A stretch of 34,303 bases of DNA from an uncultured Alphaproteobacteria bacterium (GCA_902574475.1 CACGNZ010000013.1:1-34303), one strand, 5' to 3'. Shown: positions 15,675 through 24,689, counted from the stretch's first letter. The notes: generated from the sequence alone by a model not told the origin. Numbers and translations are program-made.

Positions 15675-17405
15675 ATGGAAGATAAGGGTTCAAATAGAAA
15701 ATCTAATCTACCTAGTAGATATGTTAGTGTAGGGCCTAAAAGCGCGCCTCATAGATCTTATTATTATGCTATGGGTTTGAAAGAACATGAAATTTATCAA
15801 CCATTTGTTGGTGTTGTTAGCACCTGGAATGAATCAGCTCCTTGCAACATTACTCTTCAGGATCAAGCGCAACATGTGAAGACAGGTGTCAAAGATGCTG
15901 GAGGAACACCAAGAGAATTTACAACTATAACAGTAACAGATGGAATTGCCATGGGCCATGAGGCAATGAAATCCTCTCTTATTAGTAGAGAAGTTATTGC
16001 AGATTCCATTGAATTATCTGTTAGAGGTCACTGTTATGATGCAATAGTCGGACTTGCTGGCTGCGATAAATCTTTGCCAGGTTTAATGATGGCTATGGTT
16101 AGATTAAATGTACCATCTGTATTCATTTATGGGGGGTCAATCTTACCAGGAAAATACAAGGGTAAAGATGTTACTGTTATTGATGTTTTTGAAGCAGTTG
16201 GAAAACATGCTGCTGGAACTATCTCAGATCAAGATTTAAAAGATATTGAACAAGTTGCTTGCCCATCTGCTGGATCGTGTGGAGGTCAGTTTACAGCAAA
16301 TACAATGGCATGTATTTCTGAAGCAGTTGGTTTAGCTCTAACAAATTCAGCTATGCCACCAGCAGTAAATACTGAAGAAAGAAAAGCTTATGGTGAAAAG
16401 AGTGGTAAAGCTATAATGAATTTATTAGAAAAGAATATAAGACCAAGGGATATAGTAACTATTGATTCATTAGTAAACGCTGCAAGAGTAGTTGCAGCTA
16501 CTGGAGGTTCAACTAATGCAGCACTCCATCTTCCTGCGATAGCTAATGAAGCAGGTTTAAAATTTACATTAAGAGATGTTGTAGAAATTTATAATTCGAC
16601 TCCTTATATCGGAGATATGCAACCTGGCGGAAAGTACGTTGCTAAAGATTTATATGATGTAGGAGGTGTTCCAGTTGTTATAAAATCTTTATTAGATGGT
16701 GGTTATATAAACGGTGATTGCATAACTGTTACAGGAAAAACAATAGCTGAAAATCATAAAGAAGTAATATTTCCTACAAATCAAGATGTTGTTTATAAAT
16801 GTGATAATCCAATTAGTGAAAATAGTTCAGTCGTAGGGTTGTGGGGTAATCTTGCTACAGATGGATGTATATCAAAAATAGCAGGATTAAAAAATTTAAC
16901 TTTTAAAGGAAAAGCTAAATGTTTTGACTCAGAAGAAGATGCTTTAACCGCAGTTTTAAAAAATGAAATTAAAGCAGGAGATGCGGTAATAATTAGATAT
17001 GAAGGCCCTAAAGGAGGACCTGGTATGCGTGAAATGCTTTCAACAACAGGCGCAATATACGGGCAAGGATTAGGTGAAACTGTTGCTTTAATTACAGATG
17101 GAAGATTCTCAGGTGGCACAAGAGGATTTTGTATTGGTCATGTAGGACCAGAAGCAGCTGTAGGAGGTATGATAGGTTTACTTAAAGATGGTGATGAAAT
17201 TATTATTGATGCTGTTAAAGGCGAAATAAACGTTACACTTTCAGGTGAAGAAATAGAAAAGAGAAAAAAAGATTGGAAGCCCAGAAAAACTAATCATAAT
17301 TCTGGATCTATATGGAAATATTCCCAAACCGTTGGGCCAGCTTACGAGGGTGCTGTCACTCAACCTGGAGCAAAAGACGAAACGCATACATACGCTGATA
17401 TTTAA
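15675..17405 (+). CDS. ilvD: Dihydroxy-acid dehydratase
   Basis: This 576-residue IlvD/Edd family protein converts 2,3-dihydroxy-isovalerate and 2,3-dihydroxy-3-methylvalerate to the 2-keto acids of valine, leucine and isoleucine synthesis. Cysteines expected for the Fe-S cluster are Cys57 (SAPCNIT), Cys130 (GCDKSLPG) and Cys202 ([12 protein letters not shown]); the three-Cys pattern suggests the [2Fe-2S] type. The C-terminal signature [16 protein letters not shown] and [21 protein letters not shown] are present. It follows valS with one intervening base, coupling valine supply with valine charging. It converges on xth with a 2-nt gap and no visible terminator. Confidence 0.97.
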   Translation: MEDKGSNRKSNLPSRYVSVGPKSAPHRSYYYAMGLKEHEIYQPFVGVVSTWNESAPCNITLQDQAQHVKTGVKDAGGTPREFTTITVTDGIAMGHEAMKSSLISREVIADSIELSVRGHCYDAIVGLAGCDKSLPGLMMAMVRLNVPSVFIYGGSILPGKYKGKDVTVIDVFEAVGKHAAGTISDQDLKDIEQVACPSAGSCGGQFTANTMACISEAVGLALTNSAMPPAVNTEERKAYGEKSGKAIMNLLEKNIRPRDIVTIDSLVNAARVVAATGGSTNAALHLPAIANEAGLKFTLRDVVEIYNSTPYIGDMQPGGKYVAKDLYDVGGVPVVIKSLLDGGYINGDCITVTGKTIAENHKEVIFPTNQDVVYKCDNPISENSSVVGLWGNLATDGCISKIAGLKNLTFKGKAKCFDSEEDALTAVLKNEIKAGDAVIIRYEGPKGGPGMREMLSTTGAIYGQGLGETVALITDGRFSGGTRGFCIGHVGPEAAVGGMIGLLKDGDEIIIDAVKGEINVTLSGEEIEKRKKDWKPRKTNHNSGSIWKYSQTVGPAYEGAVTQPGAKDETHTYADI

Positions 17406-17407
17406 TA

Positions 17408-18193
17408 TCAATTAACTAATTCAATCGTAACTGGCGTGTGATCAGAAGCCTTTTCCCATCCTCTTGGTTCACGATTAACATTAACTGATTTAATCAAATC
17501 AGTTACCTCTGGTGTAGTAAGAAAATGATCAATTCTAAGACCATTACCTTTTTGCCAATTTCCACCTCTATAACCCCAAAAAGTCCAGTTCGTATTTCCA
17601 TCAACAAAGTATTTAACTGTATCAACAAAACCTAAATTTAAAAGTTTTCTAAATTTTTCTCTTGTTAGTGGATGGGCACAAGCATCATTTTTAAAATTTT
17701 CTGGTGAATAAACATCTTCATCGTTAGGTATTACATTAAAATCTCCACCTATAATAATTGGTTGATTATTATCAATTAATTTTTTGATATATTTATTAAA
17801 ATTTATCATCCAATCAATTTTGTAATCGAATTTTTCTGTTTCAATTGGATTTCCATTCGGAAGATAAATATTTATTAATTTAATTTTATTTTTTATATTT
17901 TTTAAGGATATTTCTGTTTCAATAAATCTGGAATTTACATCTTGATAATTAGGAATATTTAAATTTGAAATTTCAATACTCTCTTTGCTGAGTATGGCTA
18001 CTCCATTCCAAGCTTTTTGCCCATTTACATAACACTTATAATTAATATTTTCTAATTCCTCTTTAGGAAAACTTTCATTAGTACATTTTAATTCTTGAAT
18101 TAAATATAAATCTGATTGATCTTTTTTTATAAATTTTATTAAATGTTCTATTCTTGCATTAACTGAATTTACATTCCAGGTAGTAATTTTCAT
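17408..18193 (-). CDS. xth: Exodeoxyribonuclease III (AP endonuclease)
   Basis: This 261-residue EEP-superfamily nuclease carries the expected motifs: MKITTWNVNSVNAR at the start, LIQELK with the metal-binding Glu34, GGDFNVIP with catalytic Asp/Asn near 150, the HPLTREKFRKLL segment, WTFWGYRGGNW, RIDHFL, and C-terminal ASDHTPV with the catalytic Asp-His. It cleaves at abasic sites in base-excision repair and has 3'-5' exonuclease activity. The LQETK of most homologues is LIQELK here. It begins immediately after the stop of the ErpA-like gene. Confidence 0.94.
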   Translation of the reverse strand: MKITTWNVNSVNARIEHLIKFIKKDQSDLYLIQELKCTNESFPKEELENINYKCYVNGQKAWNGVAILSKESIEISNLNIPNYQDVNSRFIETEISLKNIKNKIKLINIYLPNGNPIETEKFDYKIDWMINFNKYIKKLIDNNQPIIIGGDFNVIPNDEDVYSPENFKNDACAHPLTREKFRKLLNLGFVDTVKYFVDGNTNWTFWGYRGGNWQKGNGLRIDHFLTTPEVTDLIKSVNVNREPRGWEKASDHTPVTIELVN

Positions 18194-18520
18194 TTATATT
18201 GAAAAAGAAGTTCCACATCCACATGATGAAGATGCTAGCGGATTAGAAATTTTAAATGACGATCCAATCAATTCATTTACATAATCAATTTTCGATCCTT
18301 TTATTAATTCAATTGAAGTTTTATCTATCAATACATCAGCATTTTTATAATTAAAGATTAAATCATCATCATTTGGTTTATCAGAAAAATCAAATTTATA
18401 TTGAAATCCGGCACAACCACCACCTAATACAGTAATTCTGAAATAATTAGATTTTTCAGAGAGAAGTATCTTGTTGATATGATTTTGAGCACTTTCCGTA
18501 ACTTCAATTATATTGTCCAT
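18194..18520 (-). CDS. erpA: A-type Fe-S carrier protein (ErpA/IscA family)
   Basis: This 108-residue A-type iron-sulfur carrier has the three conserved cysteines: Cys36 in VLGGGCAGFQY and Cys100/Cys102 in SSCGCGTSFSI. The N-terminus (ITV-like EVTESAQNHI) and SSFKISNPLA near the C-terminus match the HesB/IscA/ErpA fold. It passes [2Fe-2S]/[4Fe-4S] clusters to target enzymes; a client such as IlvD lies next door. ErpA is more likely than IscA because it is not in an isc or suf cluster, and erpA next to xth is a common alphaproteobacterial arrangement. It is divergent from dgt. Confidence 0.88.
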   Translation of the reverse strand: MDNIIEVTESAQNHINKILLSEKSNYFRITVLGGGCAGFQYKFDFSDKPNDDDLIFNYKNADVLIDKTSIELIKGSKIDYVNELIGSSFKISNPLASSSCGCGTSFSI

Positions 18521-18531
18521 TTATCTAAATA

Positions 18532-18561
18532 TTGTTATTAGTTATTTTTTACAATTATAAT
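18532..18561 (+). promoter_or_regulatory. Probable sigma70-type promoter of dgt, giving a very short leader
   Basis: TTGTTA (18532-18537), an 18-bp spacer and a perfect TATAAT (18556-18561) precede dgt. The expected start site is near 18568, about 6 nt before the ATG at 18574. The promoter also decides the start: an in-frame TTG at 18532 is part of the -35 box and cannot be the start codon of this transcript. Confidence 0.65.
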
Positions 18562-18573
18562 ACAAATTTTCTT

Positions 18574-19692
18574 ATGTTCAAACATTTAGCTTCCAGTCCT
18601 GATAATTCAAATGGAAGATTATATAATGAAATAGATGATGATTTGAGAAATCCGTTTGAAAGAGACAGAGCTAGAGTTATCCATTCTAATTCATTTAGAA
18701 AATTAAAACACAAAACCCAAGTTTTTATTGAAAGTGAGAGTGATTATTTTAGGACAAGATTAACTCATTCTTTGGAAGTTGCCCAAATATCAAGATCAAT
18801 TTGTAGATTACTTGAATTAGATGAAGATCTAGGTGAAGCAGTTGCTCTCGCCCATGATTTGGGTCATCCTCCTTTTGGTCATATTGGTGAAGAGGCACTT
18901 GATAATTCAATGAAAAATTTTGGGGGTTTTAATCATAATGATCAAACTTTGAGAGTTTTAACATTTATTGAAAAAAGACATCCTGATTTTGATGGATTAA
19001 ATCTAACATGGGAAAGCTTAGAGGGAATAATAAAACATAATGGAATTTTCAGTGATCATTTACCCTACCACTTAGATAATTATTCAAAATTACATAATCT
19101 AAATTTAACAGATCAACCTTATTTAGAATCACAGATAGCAAGTATATCTGATGATATTGCTTATAATAATCACGATGTAGAGGATGCCATTAGAGCAAAT
19201 TTAATATCACTAGATGATATTACAGAGTTAAGTTTTTTTGAAAAAATTATAATTAATTTAAAGGATCACTATAAAGATATTCCTAATAAACTACTAGTGT
19301 ATCAAGTTTTAAGAAACTCCATATCAAATATGATAAATGATATATATGAAAATACAAAAAAAAATTTAATTGAAAATAATATTAATTCTATTGATGATAT
19401 TCGTAAAAAAAATAATTTCGTTGTTTCATTTTCAAATGAAATGAAGAATAATTGTGACATAATTAAAAAATTCTTATTTAATAAAGTTTATAATCATAGT
19501 CATTTATCAGATAAGAGACAGTATTCAAAAAAGGTTATATCTACTTTGTTTACTTATTTCGTAAAAAATAATAATAAACTACCAATAGATTGGAGAAATC
19601 AAAATATTGAAATTGAAAGATTAATTTGTGATTATATTTCAGGAATGACGGATAGATTTGCTCTAAATTTATATAAGGAGATTAGTGAATAA
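18574..19692 (+). CDS. dgt: Deoxyguanosinetriphosphate triphosphohydrolase-like protein
   Basis: From ATG 18574 the protein has 372 residues. It belongs to the HD-domain dGTPase family, short (non-E. coli) type common in alphaproteobacteria. Landmarks are RDRARVIHSNSFRKLKHKTQVF at 30-51, the metal-binding His65 in RLTHSLEVAQ, the HD pair His94-Asp95 in ALAHDLGHPPFGHIGEEAL, and a later SDDIAYNNHDVEDA with the final metal Asp. It hydrolyses dNTPs to the nucleoside and triphosphate, controlling dNTP pools. It overlaps the GTG start of argS by 8 nt, so the two are coupled. No ribosome binding site is visible, in keeping with the short leader. Confidence 0.92.
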   Translation: MFKHLASSPDNSNGRLYNEIDDDLRNPFERDRARVIHSNSFRKLKHKTQVFIESESDYFRTRLTHSLEVAQISRSICRLLELDEDLGEAVALAHDLGHPPFGHIGEEALDNSMKNFGGFNHNDQTLRVLTFIEKRHPDFDGLNLTWESLEGIIKHNGIFSDHLPYHLDNYSKLHNLNLTDQPYLESQIASISDDIAYNNHDVEDAIRANLISLDDITELSFFEKIIINLKDHYKDIPNKLLVYQVLRNSISNMINDIYENTKKNLIENNINSIDDIRKKNNFVVSFSNEMKNNCDIIKKFLFNKVYNHSHLSDKRQYSKKVISTLFTYFVKNNNKLPIDWRNQNIEIERLICDYISGMTDRFALNLYKEISE

Positions 19693-21415
19693 TTTTATAA
19701 AAGACCTTTCAGATTTTTTATTTGATTTTACAGATTTTTTAGAAAGTAATAAATTTATATCTCCAATCAATAAAAAACAGATTAGCATTGATTATTCTTC
19801 AAATAATAAACAAGGTGATTTAGCGACGAACTTTTATTTGATAGTTAAAAGAAGAATTATTAATGAAAACTTTAATATTGAAAAAGAATTAAATAACAGA
19901 ATTAAATCAATTGGATTTATTGATCATTTTGTGGTTTCAAAAAATGGTTTTATAAATTTTTTTCTAAAAGATGAATTTGTATTAAGAAGTTTAAAAGAAA
20001 TTTATAGTAAAAATTTTTTAAATTATATTAATTATGGTGCAGATAAAAAAATAAATGTCGAATTTGTTTCAGCTAATCCAACTGGACCATTGCATATAGC
20101 TCATATAAGAGGTGCTGTATTTGGAGATGTATTAAGCTCCCTTTATACTAAAACAGGTTTTGATGTTACTAGAGAGTATTACGTAAATGATGCAGGTTCT
20201 CAAATTGACAAATTATCTAACTCCCTTCTGAAAAGATATTTACAATTATTTGATAAAAAAATTGAGTTAGATGAAGATGAGTATCCTGGTGAATATCTAA
20301 TAGATATTGCCAAAAAAATTAAAAATGAAAATGGTGATAAGTGGTTAAATTTTCAGCAAGAAGAAACTATTCAATATTTTAAAAATTTTGCATTAAAAAA
20401 TATACTTTTAAGCATAAAATCAGATTTAGAATTAATTAATATAAGATTTGATAAATTTACTCATGAAACTGAAATAGAAAAAAGTAAAATTATTGATGAA
20501 CTTTTTTCAATCTTGGATGAAAAAAAATTATTATATGAAGGTATTTTAGAAAAGCCAAAAGGTGATGACTCTGATTGGGAGCCAAGAGAGCAATTATTAT
20601 TTAGATCCTCTAACTTATTAGATAATGAAGACCGGGCATTAAAAAAATCAAATGGTGAATGGACATATTTTGCTAATGATGCAGCATATCATTTAGATAA
20701 ATGTAAAAGAAATTTTGATAGGTTAGTTAATATCTGGGGATCTGATCATATTGGCTATATTCCAAGAATGAATTCGTTAATTAAAGCTATTAAAGATGAT
20801 GAAACTTATTTAAATATTTTAACTTGTCAGATTGTAAGTCTAATTCAAAATAAACAAAAAATTAAAATGTCAAAAAGGTCTGGGAATTTTGTGACATTAG
20901 CTAATGTTCATTCTAAAGTTGGTAAAGACGCTATAAGGTACTACATGATTTCTACTAAAAATGAGACAGCAATTGACTTTGATTTAGATGCTGTTGTTGA
21001 AAAAAATAAAGATAATAAAGTTTTTTACTGTCAATACGCACATGCTAGAGCTTCATCAGTAATTAATAAAGCAAACGAATTAGGTATAAGTATTAAAAAT
21101 GATTATAACTTTACTGAAATACAAAATCTATCTGATGAGGAGTTAAAATTAATTAAAAAGTTAATTTCTTATCCATATTTATTGTATCAATCATCATACT
21201 ATAATGAACCACATCGACTAATAAATTACTTAGAAGAAATATCGGCTGATTTTCATTCAATTTGGAATAAAGGTAAAGATAATGAATCACTTCGTTTTAT
21301 AGATGAAAAAAATACAGAAAAAACAATTTCAAAAATATTTTGGTTGGAGTCATTTAGAGTTGTTTTAAAAGATATATTTTCAATAATTGATATAAGTGCA
21401 CCTGAAACAATGTAA
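19685..21415 (+). CDS. argS: Arginyl-tRNA synthetase
   Basis: This 576-residue class Ia synthetase has an N-terminal Add-1 domain (1-115), NVEFVSANPTGPLHIAH with the HIGH-type motif HIAH at 137-140, and DYAREYYVNDAG-like TREYYVNDAGSQ. NIWGSDHIGYIPRM is present and the KMSKS-type loop is KMSKRSGNFV near 394. The C-terminal helical DALR anticodon-binding domain includes QYAHARASSV. It starts with GTG inside the end of dgt. Its TAA shares a base with the next ATG. It begins the conserved alphaproteobacterial argS - SPOR - scpAB - tatABC - serS block. Confidence 0.97.
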   Translation: MNNFIKDLSDFLFDFTDFLESNKFISPINKKQISIDYSSNNKQGDLATNFYLIVKRRIINENFNIEKELNNRIKSIGFIDHFVVSKNGFINFFLKDEFVLRSLKEIYSKNFLNYINYGADKKINVEFVSANPTGPLHIAHIRGAVFGDVLSSLYTKTGFDVTREYYVNDAGSQIDKLSNSLLKRYLQLFDKKIELDEDEYPGEYLIDIAKKIKNENGDKWLNFQQEETIQYFKNFALKNILLSIKSDLELINIRFDKFTHETEIEKSKIIDELFSILDEKKLLYEGILEKPKGDDSDWEPREQLLFRSSNLLDNEDRALKKSNGEWTYFANDAAYHLDKCKRNFDRLVNIWGSDHIGYIPRMNSLIKAIKDDETYLNILTCQIVSLIQNKQKIKMSKRSGNFVTLANVHSKVGKDAIRYYMISTKNETAIDFDLDAVVEKNKDNKVFYCQYAHARASSVINKANELGISIKNDYNFTEIQNLSDEELKLIKKLISYPYLLYQSSYYNEPHRLINYLEEISADFHSIWNKGKDNESLRFIDEKNTEKTISKIFWLESFRVVLKDIFSIIDISAPETM

Positions 21416-21927
21416 TGATTAAAAAAATTATTTTTAAAAGAAAAAATAATTATATATTAAAATATTCTTTATTATTATTGCTATTTATTATTATTCTTTA
21501 TCTTATCTCATTTTATTATTTTATTAATAGGGAGTATTTTATCATTCCCCAATTTACTGATAAATATTTTGTTATTCCTACTAATAAAGAAGGTGAGGTT
21601 GTTGATTATTTAGACAAGAAAAGTTTAAATAAAATAGATAAAAAAATTCAAGATTTTGATTTTAATAATATAGACAAAATTGATTTTACAATTCAATTAT
21701 ATAGCAATGATAATTTTAAAAATATTAATAAATACTTTAACAATTTATTAGAAAATAAAAAAGAAATTATAGATCATGAAGATATTTTTGTTTTTTATAA
21801 AAAAACTGAAATAGGTACTCAATATTTTATTTCCTATAAAAATTTCATTTCTAAGAATAATGCTTCTCAAGCCTGTGATTTATTAACTATTGTTAAGAGT
21901 TGCATAATACTTAATTTACAAAATTAA
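21415..21927 (+). CDS. Membrane-anchored protein with a divergent SPOR-like domain
   Basis: This 170-residue protein has a short basic N-terminus, one transmembrane helix (about 17-35) and a periplasmic C-terminal part. Residues about 90-168 look like a degenerate SPOR domain: DFTIQLYSNDNFKNINKYFNN (first beta-alpha), then FVFYKKTEIGTQYFISYKNFISKNNASQACDLL (yrVrvGpf-like strand and second helix). SPOR domains bind denuded peptidoglycan at division sites. Similarity is weak on its own; the position directly after argS, where alphaproteobacteria normally have a SPOR protein, is the main support. It is coupled to argS by TAATG. Confidence 0.6.
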   Translation: MIKKIIFKRKNNYILKYSLLLLLFIIILYLISFYYFINREYFIIPQFTDKYFVIPTNKEGEVVDYLDKKSLNKIDKKIQDFDFNNIDKIDFTIQLYSNDNFKNINKYFNNLLENKKEIIDHEDIFVFYKKTEIGTQYFISYKNFISKNNASQACDLLTIVKSCIILNLQN

Positions 21928-21930
21928 TAA

Positions 21931-21949
21931 TATTGAGAGAATCTCAATA
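21931..21949. other. Perfect 8-bp inverted repeat between the SPOR gene and scpA
   Basis: TATTGAGA (21931-21938), loop GAA, TCTCAATA (21942-21949), followed by ATTTTATATAA. It fills the 39-bp gap just after the SPOR gene stop. It could be a weak intrinsic terminator (AU-rich stem, imperfect T tract) or a protein-binding palindrome. It sits at the place where nagZ is found in related operons. Confidence 0.5.
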
Positions 21950-21966
21950 ATTTTATATAAAAAATT

Positions 21967-22734
21967 GTGTTAAATGTTCCAGATACAGAAATAAAAGAAG
22001 GTCAATTTAACCTATTATTAGACAATTTTGAGGGTCCCATAGACCTTTTGTTAGTTTTGGCTAGATCACAGAAGGTTGATTTATCTGATATATCTATATC
22101 CGAATTAGCTGATCAATATATTAATTTTATTAATGAATATAGAAATATTCATATTGAAATAGCTGCAGATTATTTAGTGATGGCAGCATGGCTAACATAT
22201 TTGAAATCAAGATTACTATTGCCAAAAGAAGAAAAAACAGATGAATATACAGCCGATGAGTTAGAAGAGGCTTTAAAATATCAATTACAGAGACTAGAGG
22301 CTTTTCAAAATATTTCTAAAATCATATATTCAAGATCTCTTGTTAATAGAGATGTATTTTATGGGGGGTCATCTGAAGGTCTCAAAGTAAAATATAATAT
22401 AAATTATACTTCTAATTTATATGACTTACTAAAATCATATAGTCAAATACTTAAATCTAATGAACAGGTAAAACAATTAACTATTGAGTATTCAGAACTT
22501 TATTCAGTTGATCAAGCAGTTAAAAGATTAAAAGGTATTTTTGGAAATATTACAGAATGGACTAATTTTTTAAATGTAATTCCAAATTTAATTAAGGCTA
22601 ATAAAACAATAAATAAATCAATTATTTCATCTAACTTTGTTGCTTCTTTAGAATTATCAAAAAATGGCTTTATTGATTTAAAACAAGATGAAAGTTTTGG
22701 TAATATTTATATAAAATTTAATCAAAATGGATAA
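21967..22734 (+). CDS. scpA: Segregation and condensation protein A
   Basis: This 255-residue kleisin subunit of the bacterial SMC condensin has the typical N-terminal signature FEGPIDLLLVLARSQKVDLSDISISELADQY at about 16-46, then WLTYLKSRLLLP and ELEEALKYQLQRLEAFQ. It bridges the SMC head domains together with ScpB to organise and segregate the chromosome. The start is GTG at 21967; no good Shine-Dalgarno precedes it. It overlaps scpB by 8 nt. The smc gene itself is not in this window. Confidence 0.93.
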   Translation: MLNVPDTEIKEGQFNLLLDNFEGPIDLLLVLARSQKVDLSDISISELADQYINFINEYRNIHIEIAADYLVMAAWLTYLKSRLLLPKEEKTDEYTADELEEALKYQLQRLEAFQNISKIIYSRSLVNRDVFYGGSSEGLKVKYNINYTSNLYDLLKSYSQILKSNEQVKQLTIEYSELYSVDQAVKRLKGIFGNITEWTNFLNVIPNLIKANKTINKSIISSNFVASLELSKNGFIDLKQDESFGNIYIKFNQNG

Positions 22735-23362
22735 TAAAGATATTAAAATTTTAGAAGCAATATTATTTGCATCAGGAGAGCCACTTGATGAAAATGATTT
22801 AAAAGAAAAAATTAAAGATAAAAATAATATAAGTAAGCTATTACTAGAAATTAAAGATTTTTATAAAAATAGAGGTATTAATTTAATCAAAACTGGCAAC
22901 AAATGGTCTTTTAGAACTGCTGAAGATCTAAGCGATGAATTAACTATTTTTAAAACACAGAAAAGAAAATTATCAAGAGCAGCACTAGAAACATTATCTA
23001 TAATTGCTTATCAACAACCAATAACAAGATCAGAAATTGAAAATATTAGAGGTGTTCAAATGGGTAGAGGCTCTCTAGATCATTTGATGGAAATAGGATG
23101 GATACGTCCTTCAGGTAGGAAAAGTATACCCGGTAAACCTACTTTATGGTCTACCACAGATTTGTTTGTTGAACATTTTGGATTGAATAGTTTATCCGAT
23201 TTACCTAATAAAGAGGAGCTAAAGGCAAGTGGTTTTCTAGATAAACGTGCTGCGATTGCAACTATAAGTGATCTTGCTAAAAATGATGAAAATTTACAAG
23301 GTAATGATAATTTAGAACAGGAAGATGAAAACAATATTGATGATTTTATTCAAAATACTTAG
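22727..23362 (+). CDS. scpB: Segregation and condensation protein B
   Basis: This 211-residue protein has tandem winged-helix domains: ILEAILFASGEPLDENDL at the N-terminus and the family signature ALETLSIIAYQQPITRSEIENIRGV at about 87-111, then GWIRPSGRKSIPGKPTLWSTT. It forms the SMC-ScpAB complex with ScpA. The C-terminal 30 residues are acidic and low in complexity. Its ATG is inside the end of scpA. A 50-bp gap containing the tatA promoter follows it. Confidence 0.93.
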   Translation: MDNKDIKILEAILFASGEPLDENDLKEKIKDKNNISKLLLEIKDFYKNRGINLIKTGNKWSFRTAEDLSDELTIFKTQKRKLSRAALETLSIIAYQQPITRSEIENIRGVQMGRGSLDHLMEIGWIRPSGRKSIPGKPTLWSTTDLFVEHFGLNSLSDLPNKEELKASGFLDKRAAIATISDLAKNDENLQGNDNLEQEDENNIDDFIQNT

Positions 23363-23377
23363 TTAACTTATTACTTC

Positions 23378-23406
23378 TTGTTTTTTTCCTATAGTTTCCG
23401 TATAAG
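23378..23406 (+). promoter_or_regulatory. Probable sigma70-type promoter of a leaderless tatA transcript
   Basis: TTGTTT (23378-23383), a 17-bp spacer and TATAAG (23401-23406) lie in the gap after scpB. The tatA ATG (23413) is 7 nt downstream of the last base of the -10 box, exactly where transcription should begin. There is no room for a ribosome binding site, and none is visible. Confidence 0.55.
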
Positions 23407-23412
23407 CCCCTT

Positions 23413-23598
23413 ATGACACCTAGTATTTGGCAATTATTAATAGTACTCGTTATTGTTCTACTTCTTTTCGGTAGAGGTAAAATACCTCAACTTATGGGTG
23501 ATATGGCAAAAGGAATCAAATCATTCAAGAGAGGAATGTCTGACGAAGAAAAAAAAGAAGATAAAAATTTAGAGAATAAAAACGACGAAGAAAAGTAA
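23413..23598 (+). CDS. tatA: Sec-independent protein translocase subunit TatA
   Basis: This 61-residue protein has the TatA layout: a short N-terminus, one transmembrane helix ([15 protein letters not shown], 5-19), the [24 protein letters not shown] hinge and amphipathic helix (19-42), then a charged tail ([10 protein letters not shown]). It oligomerises to open the passage for folded, twin-arginine-signal proteins across the inner membrane. The FG-R-GK pattern distinguishes it from TatB. It is followed after 5 nt by tatB. Confidence 0.93.
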   Translation: MTPSIWQLLIVLVIVLLLFGRGKIPQLMGDMAKGIKSFKRGMSDEEKKEDKNLENKNDEEK

Positions 23599-23603
23599 AT
23601 ATA

Positions 23604-23918
23604 ATGTTTACTTTTGGATGGAGTGAAATTTTCTTAATTGGGATAATAGTTGTTGTTGTTATTGGCCCAAAAGATCTTCCAAAATTTATTAAACAAGTTG
23701 GATCTTTTACTAAATATATTAAAAAAATGTCTTCTGAATTTAAGTCATCTATAAATGAAATTGCTGAAGAGGAAGAAATTAAAGAATTAGCTAAATCAGT
23801 TAAAGAAGTAAAAAAAATAAAAGACGGCATTAATATCAAAAAAAATTTTGAAAATGAAATTAAAGAAGTTCAAGAAACAGTGAAAATGACCGAGAATGAA
23901 TTTTCAAAAAAAAATTAA
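23604..23918 (+). CDS. tatB: Sec-independent protein translocase subunit TatB
   Basis: This 104-residue protein has an N-terminal membrane helix with the TatB-specific Glu (FGWSEIFLIGIIVVVVIGPKDLP, residues 4-26), followed by an amphipathic helix and a long charged coiled-coil-like tail. The GPKDLP motif fits TatB rather than TatA. With TatC it forms the receptor for twin-arginine signal peptides. The 15-nt spacing to tatC supports one operon. It is shorter than E. coli TatB (171), as is usual for compact alphaproteobacteria. Confidence 0.92.
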   Translation: MFTFGWSEIFLIGIIVVVVIGPKDLPKFIKQVGSFTKYIKKMSSEFKSSINEIAEEEEIKELAKSVKEVKKIKDGINIKKNFENEIKEVQETVKMTENEFSKKN

Positions 23919-23933
23919 TTTATTATTTTTGTA

Positions 23934-24689
23934 ATGGCTGAAGAAAAATTTGAAGAAATGTCTCTAATAGGGCATCTCACTGAGTTACGAAAAAGACTAC
24001 TATGGAGTTTTTTATATATTTTATTAATCTTCATTATTTGTTTTTATTTTGCAGATGAATTATTTGCCTTTTTAGCTAGTCCTCTAGTAGAACTATTTGA
24101 TAAAGATAAAGGTCAAGGTTTTATTTATACAGCTTTACAAGAAGCTTTTTTTACTGAATTAAAAATAGCTTTTTTCTTTGCTTTATTTTTTTCATTCCCA
24201 TTAATTGCAATACAAATATGGAGATTTATTGCACCAGGATTATACAAAAAGGAAAAGAGAGCTTTTTTACCCTATTTAGTTGCGACACCAATTTTATTTT
24301 TCGCAGGTGGATCAATGGTTTATTATATTATTGCTCCATTGGCATGGTCTTTTTTCCTATCATATCAAAACCTTGGCTCTAGTGGAGTTCCTATTCGATT
24401 AGAAGCTAAGATGGGAGAATATTTATCCCTTATGATGCGATTTATTTTTGCTTTTGGTCTAGCATTTCAGCTTCCTGTTGTTTTATCTTTAATGGCAAGA
24501 GTAGGGATGGTTACTTATGAATCACTTAAAAAATTTAGAAAATATGCAATTGTATTAGCATTTTTATCAGCAGCATTCTTAACTCCACCTGATCCATTTA
24601 GTCAAATAAGTTTAGCTCTGCCAATTATATTTTTATACGAAGTTTCAATTTATATTGCAAAACTAATACAAAAAAATAAAGATAAGTAA
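23934..24689 (+). CDS. tatC: Sec-independent protein translocase subunit TatC
   Basis: This 251-residue polytopic membrane protein has six predicted helices. The conserved N-terminal signature is visible: EEMSLIGHLTELRKRLLWS (7-25), with the Glu and Arg that contact the twin-arginine signal. Further conserved are FIAPGLYKKEKRAFLPY and the C-terminal SAAFLTPPDPFSQ. TatC is the core of the Tat receptor complex. Its TAA overlaps the serS ATG by one base, so tatABC and serS are co-translated. Confidence 0.96.
   Translation: MAEEKFEEMSLIGHLTELRKRLLWSFLYILLIFIICFYFADELFAFLASPLVELFDKDKGQGFIYTALQEAFFTELKIAFFFALFFSFPLIAIQIWRFIAPGLYKKEKRAFLPYLVATPILFFAGGSMVYYIIAPLAWSFFLSYQNLGSSGVPIRLEAKMGEYLSLMMRFIFAFGLAFQLPVVLSLMARVGMVTYESLKKFRKYAIVLAFLSAAFLTPPDPFSQISLALPIIFLYEVSIYIAKLIQKNKDK

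Noticed and set aside
16793-17119. 108-codon reading frame on the - strand inside ilvD
   Set aside because: Antisense to the most conserved part of IlvD; no independent support.
18532-18573. N-terminal extension of Dgt from TTG 18532
   Set aside because: The codon is within a strong -35 box and the extra residues do not look like the family.
23525-23839. 104-codon reading frame on the - strand over tatA and tatB
   Set aside because: tatA and tatB are unmistakable on the other strand, so this is a shadow.
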